A DNA stretch of 32,666 bases from Akkermansia sp. (GTDB taxonomy: Bacteria > Verrucomicrobiota > Verrucomicrobiia > Verrucomicrobiales > Akkermansiaceae): contig JAFQEY010000003.1 of the NCBI GenBank assembly GCA_017398765.1, positions 1 to 32,666 on the forward strand, in the 5' to 3' direction. Numbering within the stretch: the first letter of the stretch is position 1; the number at the start of each line of letters is the position of its first letter. The notes beneath the pieces were generated by a model. That model did not search any database and had not been told where the DNA came from. It saw only the letters and a list, made by a program, of their open reading frames with translations. The position numbers and the translations under genes were made by a program. Below, piece by piece: positions 7,861-15,964 of this stretch.

Positions 7861-7881
7861 GAAAGCTGTCGTTGCTGTTTC

Positions 7882-7909
7882 ATTCTATCATATCTACCCC
7901 TGATTGCAA
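7882..7909 (-). promoter_or_regulatory. Promoter of the NlpC/P60-HTH-xseA run
   Basis: On the minus strand, TTGCAA (7909-7904), 16 bp, TAGAAT (7887-7882). The leader before the ATG at 7860 would be about 15 nt. Confidence 0.6.
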
Positions 7910-7932
7910 GAGATTATGGTAAATCTGCCGAT

Positions 7933-7968
7933 AAAAAATCCGCAGACCCCCTGAGCGGAGTCTGCGGA
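7933..7968 (-). terminator. Intrinsic terminator of gdhA
   Basis: A perfect 9-bp stem (7960-7968 with 7939-7947) is followed on the minus strand by six Ts (7938-7933), 25 bp after the gdhA stop codon. Confidence 0.9.
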
Positions 7969-7992
7969 TGCGAAATGGTGCTGAGCCTGGGT

Positions 7993-9351
7993 TTACACCA
8001 CACCCTGGTCAATCATGGCATCTGCCACCTTCACGAAGCCGGCTATGTTGGCACCGGTCACGTAGTTGGTGAACTCACCCTGACTGTCGGCGGAGTACTC
8101 ACGGGCGTGGTTGTAAGCATTCTCGTGAATGTTCTTCATGATGTTGAAGAGCTTGGCATCCACCTCCTCGCTGCTCCAGCTCAGGCGCATGCTGTTCTGG
8201 GACATCTCCAACCCTGAGGTGGCAACGCCACCGGCATTGGCTGCCTTGGCGGGGCCGTAGAGAATCTTTGCCTCAAGATAGGCGTTGATACCGTCCAGAT
8301 CCGTGGGCATGTTGGCACCCTCTGCCACGAGCATGCAGCCGTTTTTGATGAGCGTGGCGGCTTCTGCTCCGTTGATTTCGTTTTGCGTGGCGCAGGGGAA
8401 AGCGCAGTCACAGGGGACGCTCCAGGGCCGCTGCCCGGCGTAATACTGCACGCCCGGGAATGCATCTGCGTATTCCTTGATACGCCCGCGGCGCACGTTC
8501 TTGAGCTCCATAATCCAGGCAAGTTTCTCAGCGGTGATGCCCTCCGGGTCGAAAACGTAGCCGCCGGAGTCAGACATGGTAACGACCTTGGCACCCAGCT
8601 GGTTGAGTTTTTCGACAAGGTACTGTGCCACGTTACCGGAACCGGAGACAACGCACACCTTGCCTGCAAGGTCATCCTGGCGTGTAGCCAGCATGTTCTG
8701 GGCAAAGTACACACAGCCGTAGCCGGTGGCCTCCGGGCGGATGAGGGAGCCGCCCCAGTTAAGCTTCTTGCCGGTCAGCACACCGGTGAACTCATTGCGC
8801 AGCCGCTTGTACTGGCCGAAGAGGTAGCCGATTTCACGACCACCCACGCCGATGTCGCCTGCGGGAACGTCTGTGTCCGGGCCGATGTGGCGCTGCAGCT
8901 CCGTCATGAAACTCTGGCAGAATGCCATCACCTCTCGGTCACTCTTGCCCTTGGGGTCAAAGTCTGCACCGCCCTTGCCACCGCCCATGGGCAGCGTGGT
9001 CAGAGAGTTTTTGAAGACCTGCTCAAAGCCGAGGAATTTGAGGATGCCGAGATTGACAGATGGGTGGAAGCGCAGACCGCCCTTGTACGGTCCGATAGCA
9101 CTGTTGTATTCCACACGGTAACCGCGGTTTACCTGTACCTTACCTTTGTCATCCACCCATGGGACACGGAAGATGATGGTGCGCTCCGGTTCTACGATGC
9201 GCTCAAGAATGCAATTTTCCTCGTATTTCTTGTCGGAAGAAAGCACGGGGGTGATGGTGGAAATCACCTCTTGTACGGCCTGAAGGAATTCCGGTTCGGC
9301 GGCATTTTTAGCGCGAACCTGTTCCAATACACGCGTTGTATAGTCTGACAT
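7993..9351 (-). CDS. gdhA: Glutamate dehydrogenase, probably NADP-specific
   Basis: A 452-residue hexameric-type glutamate dehydrogenase that makes glutamate from 2-oxoglutarate and ammonium. The block YKGGLRFHPSVN (from residue 89) binds substrate. Lys126 in PMGGGKGG and Asp166 in PAGDIGVGG are the catalytic pair. The Rossmann segment VCVVSGSGNVAQYLVEKL binds the nucleotide; its SGSGN form, the overall length and similarity to the E. coli enzyme point to NADPH, but this is inferred. It is a single-gene unit with its own terminator downstream and a long leader (about 60 nt) from the likely promoter. In a gut or host-associated bacterium this would be a main route of ammonium assimilation. Confidence 0.97.
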   Translation of the reverse strand: MSDYTTRVLEQVRAKNAAEPEFLQAVQEVISTITPVLSSDKKYEENCILERIVEPERTIIFRVPWVDDKGKVQVNRGYRVEYNSAIGPYKGGLRFHPSVNLGILKFLGFEQVFKNSLTTLPMGGGKGGADFDPKGKSDREVMAFCQSFMTELQRHIGPDTDVPAGDIGVGGREIGYLFGQYKRLRNEFTGVLTGKKLNWGGSLIRPEATGYGCVYFAQNMLATRQDDLAGKVCVVSGSGNVAQYLVEKLNQLGAKVVTMSDSGGYVFDPEGITAEKLAWIMELKNVRRGRIKEYADAFPGVQYYAGQRPWSVPCDCAFPCATQNEINGAEAATLIKNGCMLVAEGANMPTDLDGINAYLEAKILYGPAKAANAGGVATSGLEMSQNSMRLSWSSEEVDAKLFNIMKNIHENAYNHAREYSADSQGEFTNYVTGANIAGFVKVADAMIDQGVV

Positions 9352-9617
9352 AGTGGTGGGGTGCGGCTGGGTTCCGCCGTCGCGACTTTGCGCACGTCGG
9401 CGGGCAGGCGCGGGCGTATTTTAGCAGAATTTTTCCGTATGGGAAGCTTTTTTTTTGGATAAATTAGTTGGAAATACGGTTGATAGGGGCGAACGTGTCT
9501 GCGGCATGGTGGGCTTCTTCTACTTATTTTCACTTAAAATTCATTGTCGTTTTGCGTTTTCTTACCTCTTCTTCGGCTTCTCTGCACATAAAAATACGGC
9601 TTTTCTTTCCAATTTGC
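9352..9617. other. Intergenic region between gdhA and rpsT
   Basis: This divergent intergenic stretch holds the gdhA leader and promoter on the left. The right part is T-rich with no credible gene. A run of eight or nine Ts near 9449-9457 and AT-rich DNA to 9610 precede the rpsT promoter. No riboswitch that I can recognise. Confidence 0.5.
9418..9445 (-). promoter_or_regulatory. Probable promoter of gdhA
   Basis: On the minus strand, TTCCCA (9445-9440), 16 bp, TAAAAT (9423-9418). The -35 box is only a moderate match. The leader to the ATG at 9351 would be about 60 nt. Confidence 0.45.
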
Positions 9618-9645
9618 TTGACATTTGGCGGAATTGGAGTAGAAT
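9618..9645 (+). promoter_or_regulatory. Promoter of rpsT
   Basis: A consensus -35 TTGACA (9618-9623), 16 bp, and -10 TAGAAT (9640-9645). The leader to the ATG at 9688 is about 36 nt, so rpsT is not leaderless, unlike many genes here. Confidence 0.8.
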
Positions 9646-9687
9646 CTGCCCACCAAAACGAAAAACCACAACATATCTTTAACCATT

Positions 9688-9951
9688 ATGGCACACACTC
9701 AGTCCGCTAAGAAGCGCATCCGTCAGACGATTGCCCGCACCGCTGTTAACCGTTCCGTTATCTCCCGCGTTCGCACTCTTCGCAAGAAGGTTGCTGCCGC
9801 TGTAGAGAGCAAGGACAAGGAAGCCGCCGTGGTTGCCTACAATACTTTTGCCTCTGCCATTGACAAGGCTGCCAAGAAGGGCACTGTGCCGGCCAACCGC
9901 GCCGCCAACTACAAGAGCAAGGCTGCCAAGGCTGTCGCCTCCATCGCCTGA
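9688..9951 (+). CDS. rpsT: 30S ribosomal protein S20
   Basis: An 87-residue, very basic, Ala/Lys-rich protein with the standard S20 pattern: QSAKKRIRQTIARTAVNRSV at the N-terminus, a central RVRTLRKKVAAA helix, and the ending KAAKKGTVPANRAANYKSKA. S20 binds 16S rRNA in the body of the small subunit. The length is normal. The gene has a near-consensus promoter, as expected for a highly expressed gene, and a hairpin terminator follows. Confidence 0.97.
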   Translation: MAHTQSAKKRIRQTIARTAVNRSVISRVRTLRKKVAAAVESKDKEAAVVAYNTFASAIDKAAKKGTVPANRAANYKSKAAKAVASIA

Positions 9952-9986
9952 GTTCCCTTTCAGGTTTTCCGTTTTTGAGCTTTATG

Positions 9987-10018
9987 ACGGGGTATCGGGC
10001 TGACCGATATCCCGTTTT
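9987..10018 (+). terminator. Intrinsic terminator after rpsT
   Basis: A 12-bp stem (9987-9998 with 10004-10015, one G-T pair) with loop GCTGA and a short T tail (10015-10018). The short tail may let some transcription through into the zinc-ribbon gene. Confidence 0.7.
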
Positions 10019-10036
10019 ACATTGAATGCCTGTTTC

Positions 10037-10258
10037 ATGAGACGCGATTGCAAGGAAATAGCCACAACGGTGGCCAATGACCCCACTAGCTATAAGCTCT
10101 GCGAGGTATGCGGGGCTATCGTGGACAAGAACGCCGAATCCTGCCCGGATTGCTCGGCCTATCGCTTCGATGATGACCCGGAGCGGGTCGCAAATGCTGC
10201 GCTGGATTTAGGCGCGCATGGTTCCTCTGCCATTTCTCATCTGGATACCCTGGATTGA
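10037..10258 (+). CDS. Small zinc-ribbon protein
   Basis: A 73-residue protein with two CxxC pairs, CEVC and CPDC, 12 residues apart between the pairs, which is a typical zinc-ribbon spacing. The context TSYKLCEVCGAIVDKNAESC and the following CSAYRF are typical of small bacterial zinc-ribbon proteins of unknown function. The acidic C-terminal half has no recognisable motif. An upstream TTG at 10022 would add five residues; the ATG at 10037 is preferred. It follows rpsT and its terminator and no separate promoter is obvious, so it may depend on read-through. Confidence 0.75.
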   Translation: MRRDCKEIATTVANDPTSYKLCEVCGAIVDKNAESCPDCSAYRFDDDPERVANAALDLGAHGSSAISHLDTLD

Positions 10259-10310
10259 ATGACCGCCTGTTCGGTGCGGGCAGAGCCGCGCCGCGTCAGA
10301 GAATGGATTG

Positions 10311-11096
10311 TCAGCGGATGCGGATGGAGGTTCTTCCCGGTCGGGAGGTGTGCTTGAGCCGTTTTCCGTCCGGTCTTGCTTCGGGGATGATACTGCCCAT
10401 GTAAGGCAGCAGCTTGTTCATAATCAAAATATTGCCGTCACCGGTGATATGCGTGCGATCTTTCCAGCGAATATCTGCCACGCGGCCATCCGGCATTTTG
10501 GCGCGGTGCACATATTTTCCCTGAGAATCCGCCAGCAGCGGGCGGGTATCAACAAAGCCAAGTTTATAGTGCTTGCAGGTGCGCCGCATAATGTCAGTAA
10601 TTTTCAGTAATTGGGTATCAAGCGGTTCCTCATCCATGACAGGGGGCCCCATGAAGATGAGCCGTGCGTGATACTTCTGGCAGAGCCGGGCAATCTCTAT
10701 AAGCTTGTAGGTATAGGCTTTGAGCCACTCCCGGGAACAGGGCTCCCCCAGCCCCGTCTGACCGTAAATCCCCTGCGGATCATTGGTGCCTACCCACATG
10801 ATGACGATGTGCGGATGGTGTTCACGGAGATTTTGTTCCAGTACTTCCGGCCAGTTGTAAAAATCCGGGCGGCTTAGTCCGGTAGAGCGTTTGCCTATGG
10901 GTATCAGAGAAATATTTTCATACCCCTCCATGGCTTTTTGCATTTGCGGCCCGAGCGATTCCATGAGTGAGTCCCCCGTGAGCAGGATGCGGATGGGCTG
11001 CGCTGCTTTCCCGCTGCCGCCGGGTTCCAGATGCATGGCACTCAGCGGTGCAATGAGCAATAGCACCGATATGAGGAATAGACGAAACTTTGTCAT
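10311..11096 (-). CDS. SGNH/DUF459-like hydrolase, second copy
   Basis: A 261-residue exported SGNH-fold protein. The N-terminus is a signal peptide or anchor (FRLFLISVLLLIAPLSA). The SGNH blocks are visible: GDSLMESLGP (nucleophile Ser), GTNDPQG (block III Asn), and DRTHITGDGN (Asp-x-x-His). These residues are those expected of an esterase or acetyltransferase. Its start overlaps the stop of the upstream SGNH gene by four bases. With the MBOAT gene this forms a three-gene unit of the kind that O-acetylates extracellular or periplasmic polymers, such as AlgI/AlgJ/AlgX or DltB/DltD systems. The polymer is unknown. It shares KYSTGLSRPD-like and NWPE motifs with the upstream gene, so the two are paralogues. 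Confidence 0.85.
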   Translation of the reverse strand: MTKFRLFLISVLLLIAPLSAMHLEPGGSGKAAQPIRILLTGDSLMESLGPQMQKAMEGYENISLIPIGKRSTGLSRPDFYNWPEVLEQNLREHHPHIVIMWVGTNDPQGIYGQTGLGEPCSREWLKAYTYKLIEIARLCQKYHARLIFMGPPVMDEEPLDTQLLKITDIMRRTCKHYKLGFVDTRPLLADSQGKYVHRAKMPDGRVADIRWKDRTHITGDGNILIMNKLLPYMGSIIPEARPDGKRLKHTSRPGRTSIRIR

Positions 11097-12376
11097 CGTT
11101 TTGATGGGGAATATTTGATGGTAGATTCAAGCGTGGCGCGCCCCGGGCGTGCCATCTCTCCGGCATTCAGACACCGCTCCGGGTGTTTTTTTCGGAAATC
11201 TGCTATTTTTTGCTCCAGAATCGGCAAAAGATGCTCAACTACCAATTTGTTTCCTGCCGGGGCAAGGTGCTCTTTATCCTTGGCGCGCAGGCGCACAGTA
11301 TTGCCGTGCCTATCTGTCATATAGGAGCGGAATTTCCCGGCTGCATCACCCAGAATAGGGGCGGTGTCAAGGAATCGGATACCATATTCCACGCAACCCT
11401 CTTTCTGAGCCTGCGCTGTTTGTGCTAAAATTCGAGCGTATTTGCTGCCCATGGGCGGAAGCCCCACCCAGAGCATGTCACAGCCGTGTCGGCGTGCGAT
11501 TGCAAAGAGCTCCGCCATCTTGGCAATATAGGCTTTTTTCCATGCGGCACCATTATTGGGGTAGATATTCCTGCCGCTCACCTTGATGGGCATGCCATCA
11601 TTGGCCCCCATGAAGAACACGATGAGATCCGGGCGGGTGGTGGACACTGCCTTTTGCATGTGTTCCGGCCAGTTAAAATAATCCGGTCGGCTCAGCCCTG
11701 TTGAGTATTTTGCAGAGAGAATGAAGTGTAAGCCTTTTCGGTTTCGGAGCGTTCGGTGTGTTGTTGGCCCCAAATCTTCCATAAGAGAATCTCCCAGCAT
11801 CATGATGCGGTAACGTATCGGAGCTTTCTTATTGTCTTCTGCCCTGGCGCGATCTGCTCCGGTTGGTTGCGGGGCGGGCTCCGGCTGCGGGGCGGGCTCC
11901 GGCTGCGGGGTGGGCTCCGGTTGCGGGGCGGGTTCCGGCTGCGGCGCGGGCTCCGGTTGCGGGGAAGCGGTGCTGAAATCAGTCGGTACGGTGACGCTGA
12001 GGAACTGCTCTGTTGATAAGGTGTTCTCCTTGTGTTGCGCCGGTAATCTCAAGCTGTTGAGCTGAGCCGGAGCAGGTACCCTTACATAGATGATTTTCGG
12101 AGCGGGGGGGGGAGGCGGTGGCGGCTCCGGTTCAGTAGCTGCCATTTCGGGGAGCCGTTTTGCCAACTCTGACAGGATGCTCTTTTCCTGCTGAAACAGC
12201 TGCGGCAAACCCGTGTAGGGCGCGGTTGTTTCCAATATCTCTGCAAGACCTGCCATGTGGGGGTAACTACTTTCCAGCTGTCGGCAGTATTCTCCTATGT
12301 TCTGTAATCCCAACAGGGCTGCTGCCATGCAGGTCCCCAGGCAGATTGTCAGAGATGGTGGAAGATTGAAACGCAT
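11093..12376 (-). CDS. SGNH/DUF459-like hydrolase with proline-rich linker, first copy
   Basis: A 427-residue protein with one N-terminal membrane helix (LTICLGTCMAAALLGL), a region with a polyproline tract, and a linker of PQPEPA repeats (about residues 170-200). The C-terminal SGNH domain has GDSLMEDLGP, GANDGMP and DKEHLAPAGN, so the Ser, Asn and Asp/His positions are all kept. The linker probably spans the periplasm or the wall, with the catalytic domain outside. The ATG at 12376 is chosen over an upstream alternative at 12430, which would overlap the MBOAT gene. The gene starts 10 bp after the MBOAT stop and overlaps the next SGNH gene by four bases. Confidence 0.85.
   Translation of the reverse strand: MRFNLPPSLTICLGTCMAAALLGLQNIGEYCRQLESSYPHMAGLAEILETTAPYTGLPQLFQQEKSILSELAKRLPEMAATEPEPPPPPPPAPKIIYVRVPAPAQLNSLRLPAQHKENTLSTEQFLSVTVPTDFSTASPQPEPAPQPEPAPQPEPTPQPEPAPQPEPAPQPTGADRARAEDNKKAPIRYRIMMLGDSLMEDLGPTTHRTLRNRKGLHFILSAKYSTGLSRPDYFNWPEHMQKAVSTTRPDLIVFFMGANDGMPIKVSGRNIYPNNGAAWKKAYIAKMAELFAIARRHGCDMLWVGLPPMGSKYARILAQTAQAQKEGCVEYGIRFLDTAPILGDAAGKFRSYMTDRHGNTVRLRAKDKEHLAPAGNKLVVEHLLPILEQKIADFRKKHPERCLNAGEMARPGRATLESTIKYSPSKR
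11863..11964 (-). repeat. 18-bp tandem repeats encoding PQPEPA
   Basis: About six 18-bp units (plus-strand form GGCTCCGGCTGCGGGGCG with small changes) encode the proline-glutamate-glutamine linker of the first SGNH protein. Such repeats often change copy number by slippage. Confidence 0.85.
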
Positions 12377-12386
12377 GGCAGTTGGT

Positions 12387-13823
12387 TCAGAAGCTGAAAT
12401 AGATGAAGGGCAGAACTCCTTCCGGACCAAGGTTGAGGATAATTCCGCCCAATAGACCGACGATTATTGCCTGCAGGGGCCAGGGAAGTCTGGCCTGTAT
12501 GCCGGAGAATGCCCGGTAGCAGACAGGTCCGAGCCATTGCATGCCAAGTCCGAGGGCTATGATAAGCAGAACCTGTATCGGGTATGCCATTCCCTCCTGC
12601 GTTTGGGTGACAGCCTGAAAAACACGGCATGCTCCATCGAAATCCTTTGCGCGGAAGAATACCCAAAGCACTGTAACAAAATGGAACGTGAGAAACCAGG
12701 AGATGATGCTCAGGATTCCTTTTACCCATGGGTTTTCAGGATGCCGCAGGAGCTGATATTTTGCCTTGATTTGACCGTATGCGTGAACCACCGCAAGCCC
12801 CAGACCATGGAAAAATCCCCATATCAGAAAGTTGAGCCCGCTGCCGTGCCAGATGCCGCCAATAACCATCGTCACAGTCAGGTTGACATAGCGGTTGCCC
12901 CGTCTGCTGCCGCCCAGGGGTATATACAGGTAATCTCTCAGCCACCGTGACAGTGAAATATGCCAGCGGTGCCAGAAATCCTGTAGACTGAGTGCGCGGT
13001 AAGGGGAATCAAAGTTGGGGGGGAGCCGAAATCCCATGAGCCTGCCTATGCCGATGGCCAAATCCGAATAGCCCGAAAAATCAAGATAAATTTGAATGGA
13101 ATACGCGTAAATCCCAACCAGTGCAGCTTGCGAGGAAAAGTTTTCCGGGTCTTGGAAAAACGGATCCACCAGCTGCTCAGAGAGGAATGTGGACAAAGCA
13201 ACTTTTTTGAAGAGCCCACTCAGAATAAGAGCCATCCCCTCGTTGAAATCCCGGCGGCTCTCCTGTCTTGCTGCAAGCTGTGGCAGAAAATCCTGCTCCC
13301 GCATGATGGGCCCCGCCAGCAGGGTCGGAAAAAAGGAGACATACGCCAGCACTTCTGAAAAGCTGCGTGCCGACCGCTCCGGGGCGCGGAAATGGTCAAT
13401 TGCGTAAGAAAGCCCCTGAAACGTGTAAAATGAAAGTCCCGCCGGCAGAACCACATCGCCCATTCCCGACTCTGCCAACCACCGGTGAAGCGGTCCGCCC
13501 CCCATCATGTCGTTCAACCATAAAAACAGAGGCTCGGCGTATTTGAAAAATGCCAGTATCAGGACATGCAGAATGATATTCTTGGCAAGCACAATCCGCC
13601 TTTGCGTCTGATTTTGGAGACAGTCCATCCATTTGACGCACCCCCAGTTCAGAAAAGCCACCAGCATGAGCAACAATAGGTACTCCATGCCCGGTCTGCT
13701 GTAAAAAAAGAGCCCTGCGGCTATGAGAAAGTATTTGAACGCAACGGGGCGCGCACGCAGAGCCCACCCTATGCATAATACAGGGAGGAAAAACAGGACA
13801 AAGCTGGTGGTGACGAAATTCAA
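12387..13823 (-). CDS. MBOAT-family membrane O-acyltransferase (AlgI/DltB-like)
   Basis: A 478-residue polytopic membrane protein of the MBOAT family. It begins FVLFFLPVLCIGWAL, the usual N-terminal pattern, and contains LPAGLSFYTFQGLSYAIDH, FPTLLAGPIMR, DFSGYSDLAIGIGRLMGF and FWHRWHISLSRWLRDYLYIP. The catalytic histidine is in GGIWHGSGLNFLIWG. Such proteins pass acyl groups, usually acetyl, across the membrane to extracellular polysaccharide, with SGNH partners that complete the transfer. Two SGNH genes follow directly. The start is a TTG at 13823; no ATG in frame gives the full N-terminus. The leader is about 40 nt from the predicted promoter. Which polymer is modified cannot be told from this window. 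Confidence 0.9.
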   Translation of the reverse strand: MNFVTTSFVLFFLPVLCIGWALRARPVAFKYFLIAAGLFFYSRPGMEYLLLLMLVAFLNWGCVKWMDCLQNQTQRRIVLAKNIILHVLILAFFKYAEPLFLWLNDMMGGGPLHRWLAESGMGDVVLPAGLSFYTFQGLSYAIDHFRAPERSARSFSEVLAYVSFFPTLLAGPIMREQDFLPQLAARQESRRDFNEGMALILSGLFKKVALSTFLSEQLVDPFFQDPENFSSQAALVGIYAYSIQIYLDFSGYSDLAIGIGRLMGFRLPPNFDSPYRALSLQDFWHRWHISLSRWLRDYLYIPLGGSRRGNRYVNLTVTMVIGGIWHGSGLNFLIWGFFHGLGLAVVHAYGQIKAKYQLLRHPENPWVKGILSIISWFLTFHFVTVLWVFFRAKDFDGACRVFQAVTQTQEGMAYPIQVLLIIALGLGMQWLGPVCYRAFSGIQARLPWPLQAIIVGLLGGIILNLGPEGVLPFIYFSF

Positions 13824-13864
13824 TGGAGCGTGCTTTCTGTTTGTTAGTCAGTACGAGCAACGAA

Positions 13865-13892
13865 AGACTACCATAAAGTTGTATATCTGCAA
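13865..13892 (-). promoter_or_regulatory. Promoter of the MBOAT-SGNH operon
   Basis: On the minus strand, TTGCAG (13892-13887), 16 bp, TAGTCT (13870-13865). It lies back to back with the rnc promoter. Confidence 0.55.
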
Positions 13893-13952
13893 GCTTTTTC
13901 TGCGGATATTTGATTGATTCAAGGGGAAATAGAGAAATTTTCCTGAAATCGC

Positions 13953-13981
13953 TTGCCTTATCAGGTCGAGTGGGGTAGACT
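13953..13981 (+). promoter_or_regulatory. Leaderless-type promoter of rnc
   Basis: TTGCCT (13953-13958), 17 bp, TAGACT (13976-13981), then seven bases to the ATG at 13989. Confidence 0.7.
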
Positions 13982-13988
13982 TAACCGC

Positions 13989-14675
13989 ATGCAGAGAGAA
14001 GTTGTTGAACAAAGCTTGGGGTATGTGTTTACTGATGCCGTATGGCTCAAGCAGGCATTCTCCCACCCCAGTTCTGATCAGAAACGCAGCACTAATCTGG
14101 CGTATGAGCGTCTGGAATTTCTGGGGGATGCGGTGCTGGAGCTGGTAGTCAGCCGTGAGCTTTTCTCTCGTTTCCCCAAAGCTGATGAAGGCTTGCTGAC
14201 CAAAATGCGCGCCGCCATTGTGAGCCGTCAGCACCTTGCCGGTATCTGTGAGCAGCTCGGTTGGGGCGAACAAATTATCATGAGCCCCCAGTTGGAGAAG
14301 AACGGCGGGCGCAAGACTCTCTCCATTCTGGCCAATACTTTTGAGAGCGTCATCGGTGCCGTGATGATGGATTCCAACTACAATGCCGCCCGCAAGGTTT
14401 CTCTGGCTCTTTTGCAGGAAAGTCTTGCCAATGCTCAGAATCTCATTGAAATCAATTCTAAAGGATGTCTCCTGGAAACGCTGCAGGCTATTAACTGCGA
14501 AGGCCCGGAGTACTATGTGACCCCGGTGAATCCGGAGCAACCCACCGGGCCGTTTCAGGCGCGTGTGTGCTGGAATGGTATAGAGCTGGGGGCCGGGCAG
14601 GGGCCAAGCAAGCGCCGGGCTCAGATTGCCGCTGCTGCCGATGCGCTGAAGCTCCGTTTGTGGGAGAAATCATAA
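13989..14675 (+). CDS. rnc: Ribonuclease III
   Basis: A 228-residue RNase III, which cuts double-stranded RNA in rRNA processing and mRNA turnover. The signature ERLEFLGDAVLE (residues 40-51) holds the catalytic Glu43 and Asp47, and the second acidic site is in NTFESVIGAV (about residues 116-125). The C-terminal double-stranded RNA-binding domain covers about 155-228 and includes GPSKRRAQIAAAADAL. An upstream start at 13953 would fall in the -35 box, so the ATG at 13989 is chosen; the predicted mRNA has no leader. The gene is divergent from the MBOAT operon and convergent with ddh. Confidence 0.96.
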   Translation: MQREVVEQSLGYVFTDAVWLKQAFSHPSSDQKRSTNLAYERLEFLGDAVLELVVSRELFSRFPKADEGLLTKMRAAIVSRQHLAGICEQLGWGEQIIMSPQLEKNGGRKTLSILANTFESVIGAVMMDSNYNAARKVSLALLQESLANAQNLIEINSKGCLLETLQAINCEGPEYYVTPVNPEQPTGPFQARVCWNGIELGAGQGPSKRRAQIAAAADALKLRLWEKS

Positions 14676-14716
14676 TCCCGGGAAAATTGCCTGTTCATCC
14701 TTTGAATACATACAAG

Positions 14717-14747
14717 AAGCGGCAGCGCGAGTTCGCGTCTGCCGCTT
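14717..14747. terminator. Hairpin between convergent rnc and ddh
   Basis: A 9-bp stem (14717-14725 with 14739-14747) extends inward by another CGCG/CGCG pairing. T tracts on either side are poor, so termination is likely from position but not certain. Confidence 0.45.
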
Positions 14748-14787
14748 GGTGGGGGTTGGATAGCTTTCTGCTGTGTTTTTGTCGGCT

Positions 14788-15669
14788 TTATACAAGCTGC
14801 GCTATCAGGGCTTCACGGTCGCCGGGGCAGAAATCCATGGGGGGGATTTCCGGCAGTGTGTAGCAGCCGGGTGCCAGTTTCATGCCGGCACGCGCAGCGC
14901 ACACCATTACCTGTGCCGTCAGTGCCGGGTTGTTGATACGCATTTCAAATTTAAAGATTTGGTTCTGCGTTGCACCGGATACTCCCTTGCGCTCCATGTA
15001 GACACCGTGTCCCATGTCTTTGAGTGAATCAATGTCCGGAACCTGTTGGACATGGGTTTCATCGTGGCAGAAATAATCATCGGCTTTGATGCTTGCTTCA
15101 ACCTGAGCAAAGTCGGCACCTTCCTCAAGCTGCACATATACCATGCGTCGGTGAACCCCGGAGCCGGTGGGAATTGTGAGAGACAGGGCATCTTTCACCC
15201 CCTCTTTGGAGCGGGCCACCACGCTGTGTCCCATGCTCATGCCGGGTCCGAAGTTGGTGTAAGTGATACCCTTGGGAGCCATAGCCAGCATCATGGTGCG
15301 CATCACGGAGTCAGAACCGGGGTCCCAGCCGGCGGAAATGACAGCCACGGCTTGGTTTGCCTGTGCCTGTTTACCGAGAGAACGCCGCAATTCGACAATC
15401 CCGCCGTGGATATCATAGCTGTCTACCGTATTGATACCCTTTGCCAACAGCGGCAGTGCCGTTTCTTCCACGCTGCGGGTCGGGGTGCAGAGCAGTGCTA
15501 CATCCACCTCCCCGAGCTCATCTATATTGTTGACTGTCTTTATACCATGCACCGGGGCACTCCCGGCGCGGCGTACAATGCCTGCTAATTCCATATCAGG
15601 TGCTGCGCGCAGTGCTTCCACTGCGTATTTGCCGATATTCCCGTACCCTACGATGGCTACCTTAATCAT
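14788..15669 (-). CDS. ddh: meso-Diaminopimelate dehydrogenase
   Basis: A 293-residue NADPH-dependent enzyme that makes meso-diaminopimelate from tetrahydrodipicolinate in one step, for lysine and peptidoglycan synthesis. The N-terminal Rossmann motif is VAIVGYGNIGKYAVEAL. Other family blocks are present: CTPTRSV, TVDSYDIH, SAGWDPGSDSVMR, NFGPGMSMGHSVVA and the histidine-containing SGVHRRMVYV. The length fits the family, and these blocks distinguish it from other dehydrogenases of the fold. It is a single gene with a leader of about 55-60 nt and the sequence CAGAAG immediately before the ATG. Confidence 0.95.
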   Translation of the reverse strand: MIKVAIVGYGNIGKYAVEALRAAPDMELAGIVRRAGSAPVHGIKTVNNIDELGEVDVALLCTPTRSVEETALPLLAKGINTVDSYDIHGGIVELRRSLGKQAQANQAVAVISAGWDPGSDSVMRTMMLAMAPKGITYTNFGPGMSMGHSVVARSKEGVKDALSLTIPTGSGVHRRMVYVQLEEGADFAQVEASIKADDYFCHDETHVQQVPDIDSLKDMGHGVYMERKGVSGATQNQIFKFEMRINNPALTAQVMVCAARAGMKLAPGCYTLPEIPPMDFCPGDREALIAQLV

Positions 15670-15729
15670 CTTCTGGTCTTTGTTTGTTTGATTTTCGTTG
15701 CGGGAAATCTATTCTCCGCCGTACTGCGG

Positions 15730-15758
15730 ATTTTATATGATTCACTCTGCCAACGCAA
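15730..15758 (-). promoter_or_regulatory. Promoter of ddh
   Basis: On the minus strand, TTGCGT (15758-15753), 17 bp, TAAAAT (15735-15730). Confidence 0.6.
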
Positions 15759-15964
15759 GCGCAGAGTTTTTCATCATGCAAATTTTAGAATTATTCTTAT
15801 AGGTCCTCTGTCAACTTTCTGCCTGCGTGGCTTGCGGGGGAGGGCTTGTACCTCAGGTTGCTTGATTATCCATTTTGGTAGTTACCCATCCTGAAAAATA
15901 AAATTTCCCCCTTTTTCTCAGAGAAAGGGCGGCTCCTGTAAATCAGGTATATACGCAATTGTTT
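15759..15964. other. Intergenic DNA between the ddh promoter and the PEP-CTERM remnant
   Basis: No gene or structured element that I can support. The sequence is AT-rich, with a T-rich start and short homopolymer runs near 15895-15925. Confidence 0.4.

Noticed and set aside
8383..9348. Long plus-strand open frame (321 codons) opposite gdhA
   Set aside because: It is the antisense of a clear, well-conserved glutamate dehydrogenase. High GC makes such antisense frames common. No promoter and no family match.
11756..12065. Gly-rich plus-strand open frames opposite the SGNH gene
   Set aside because: They are the antisense of the PQPEPA linker repeats.
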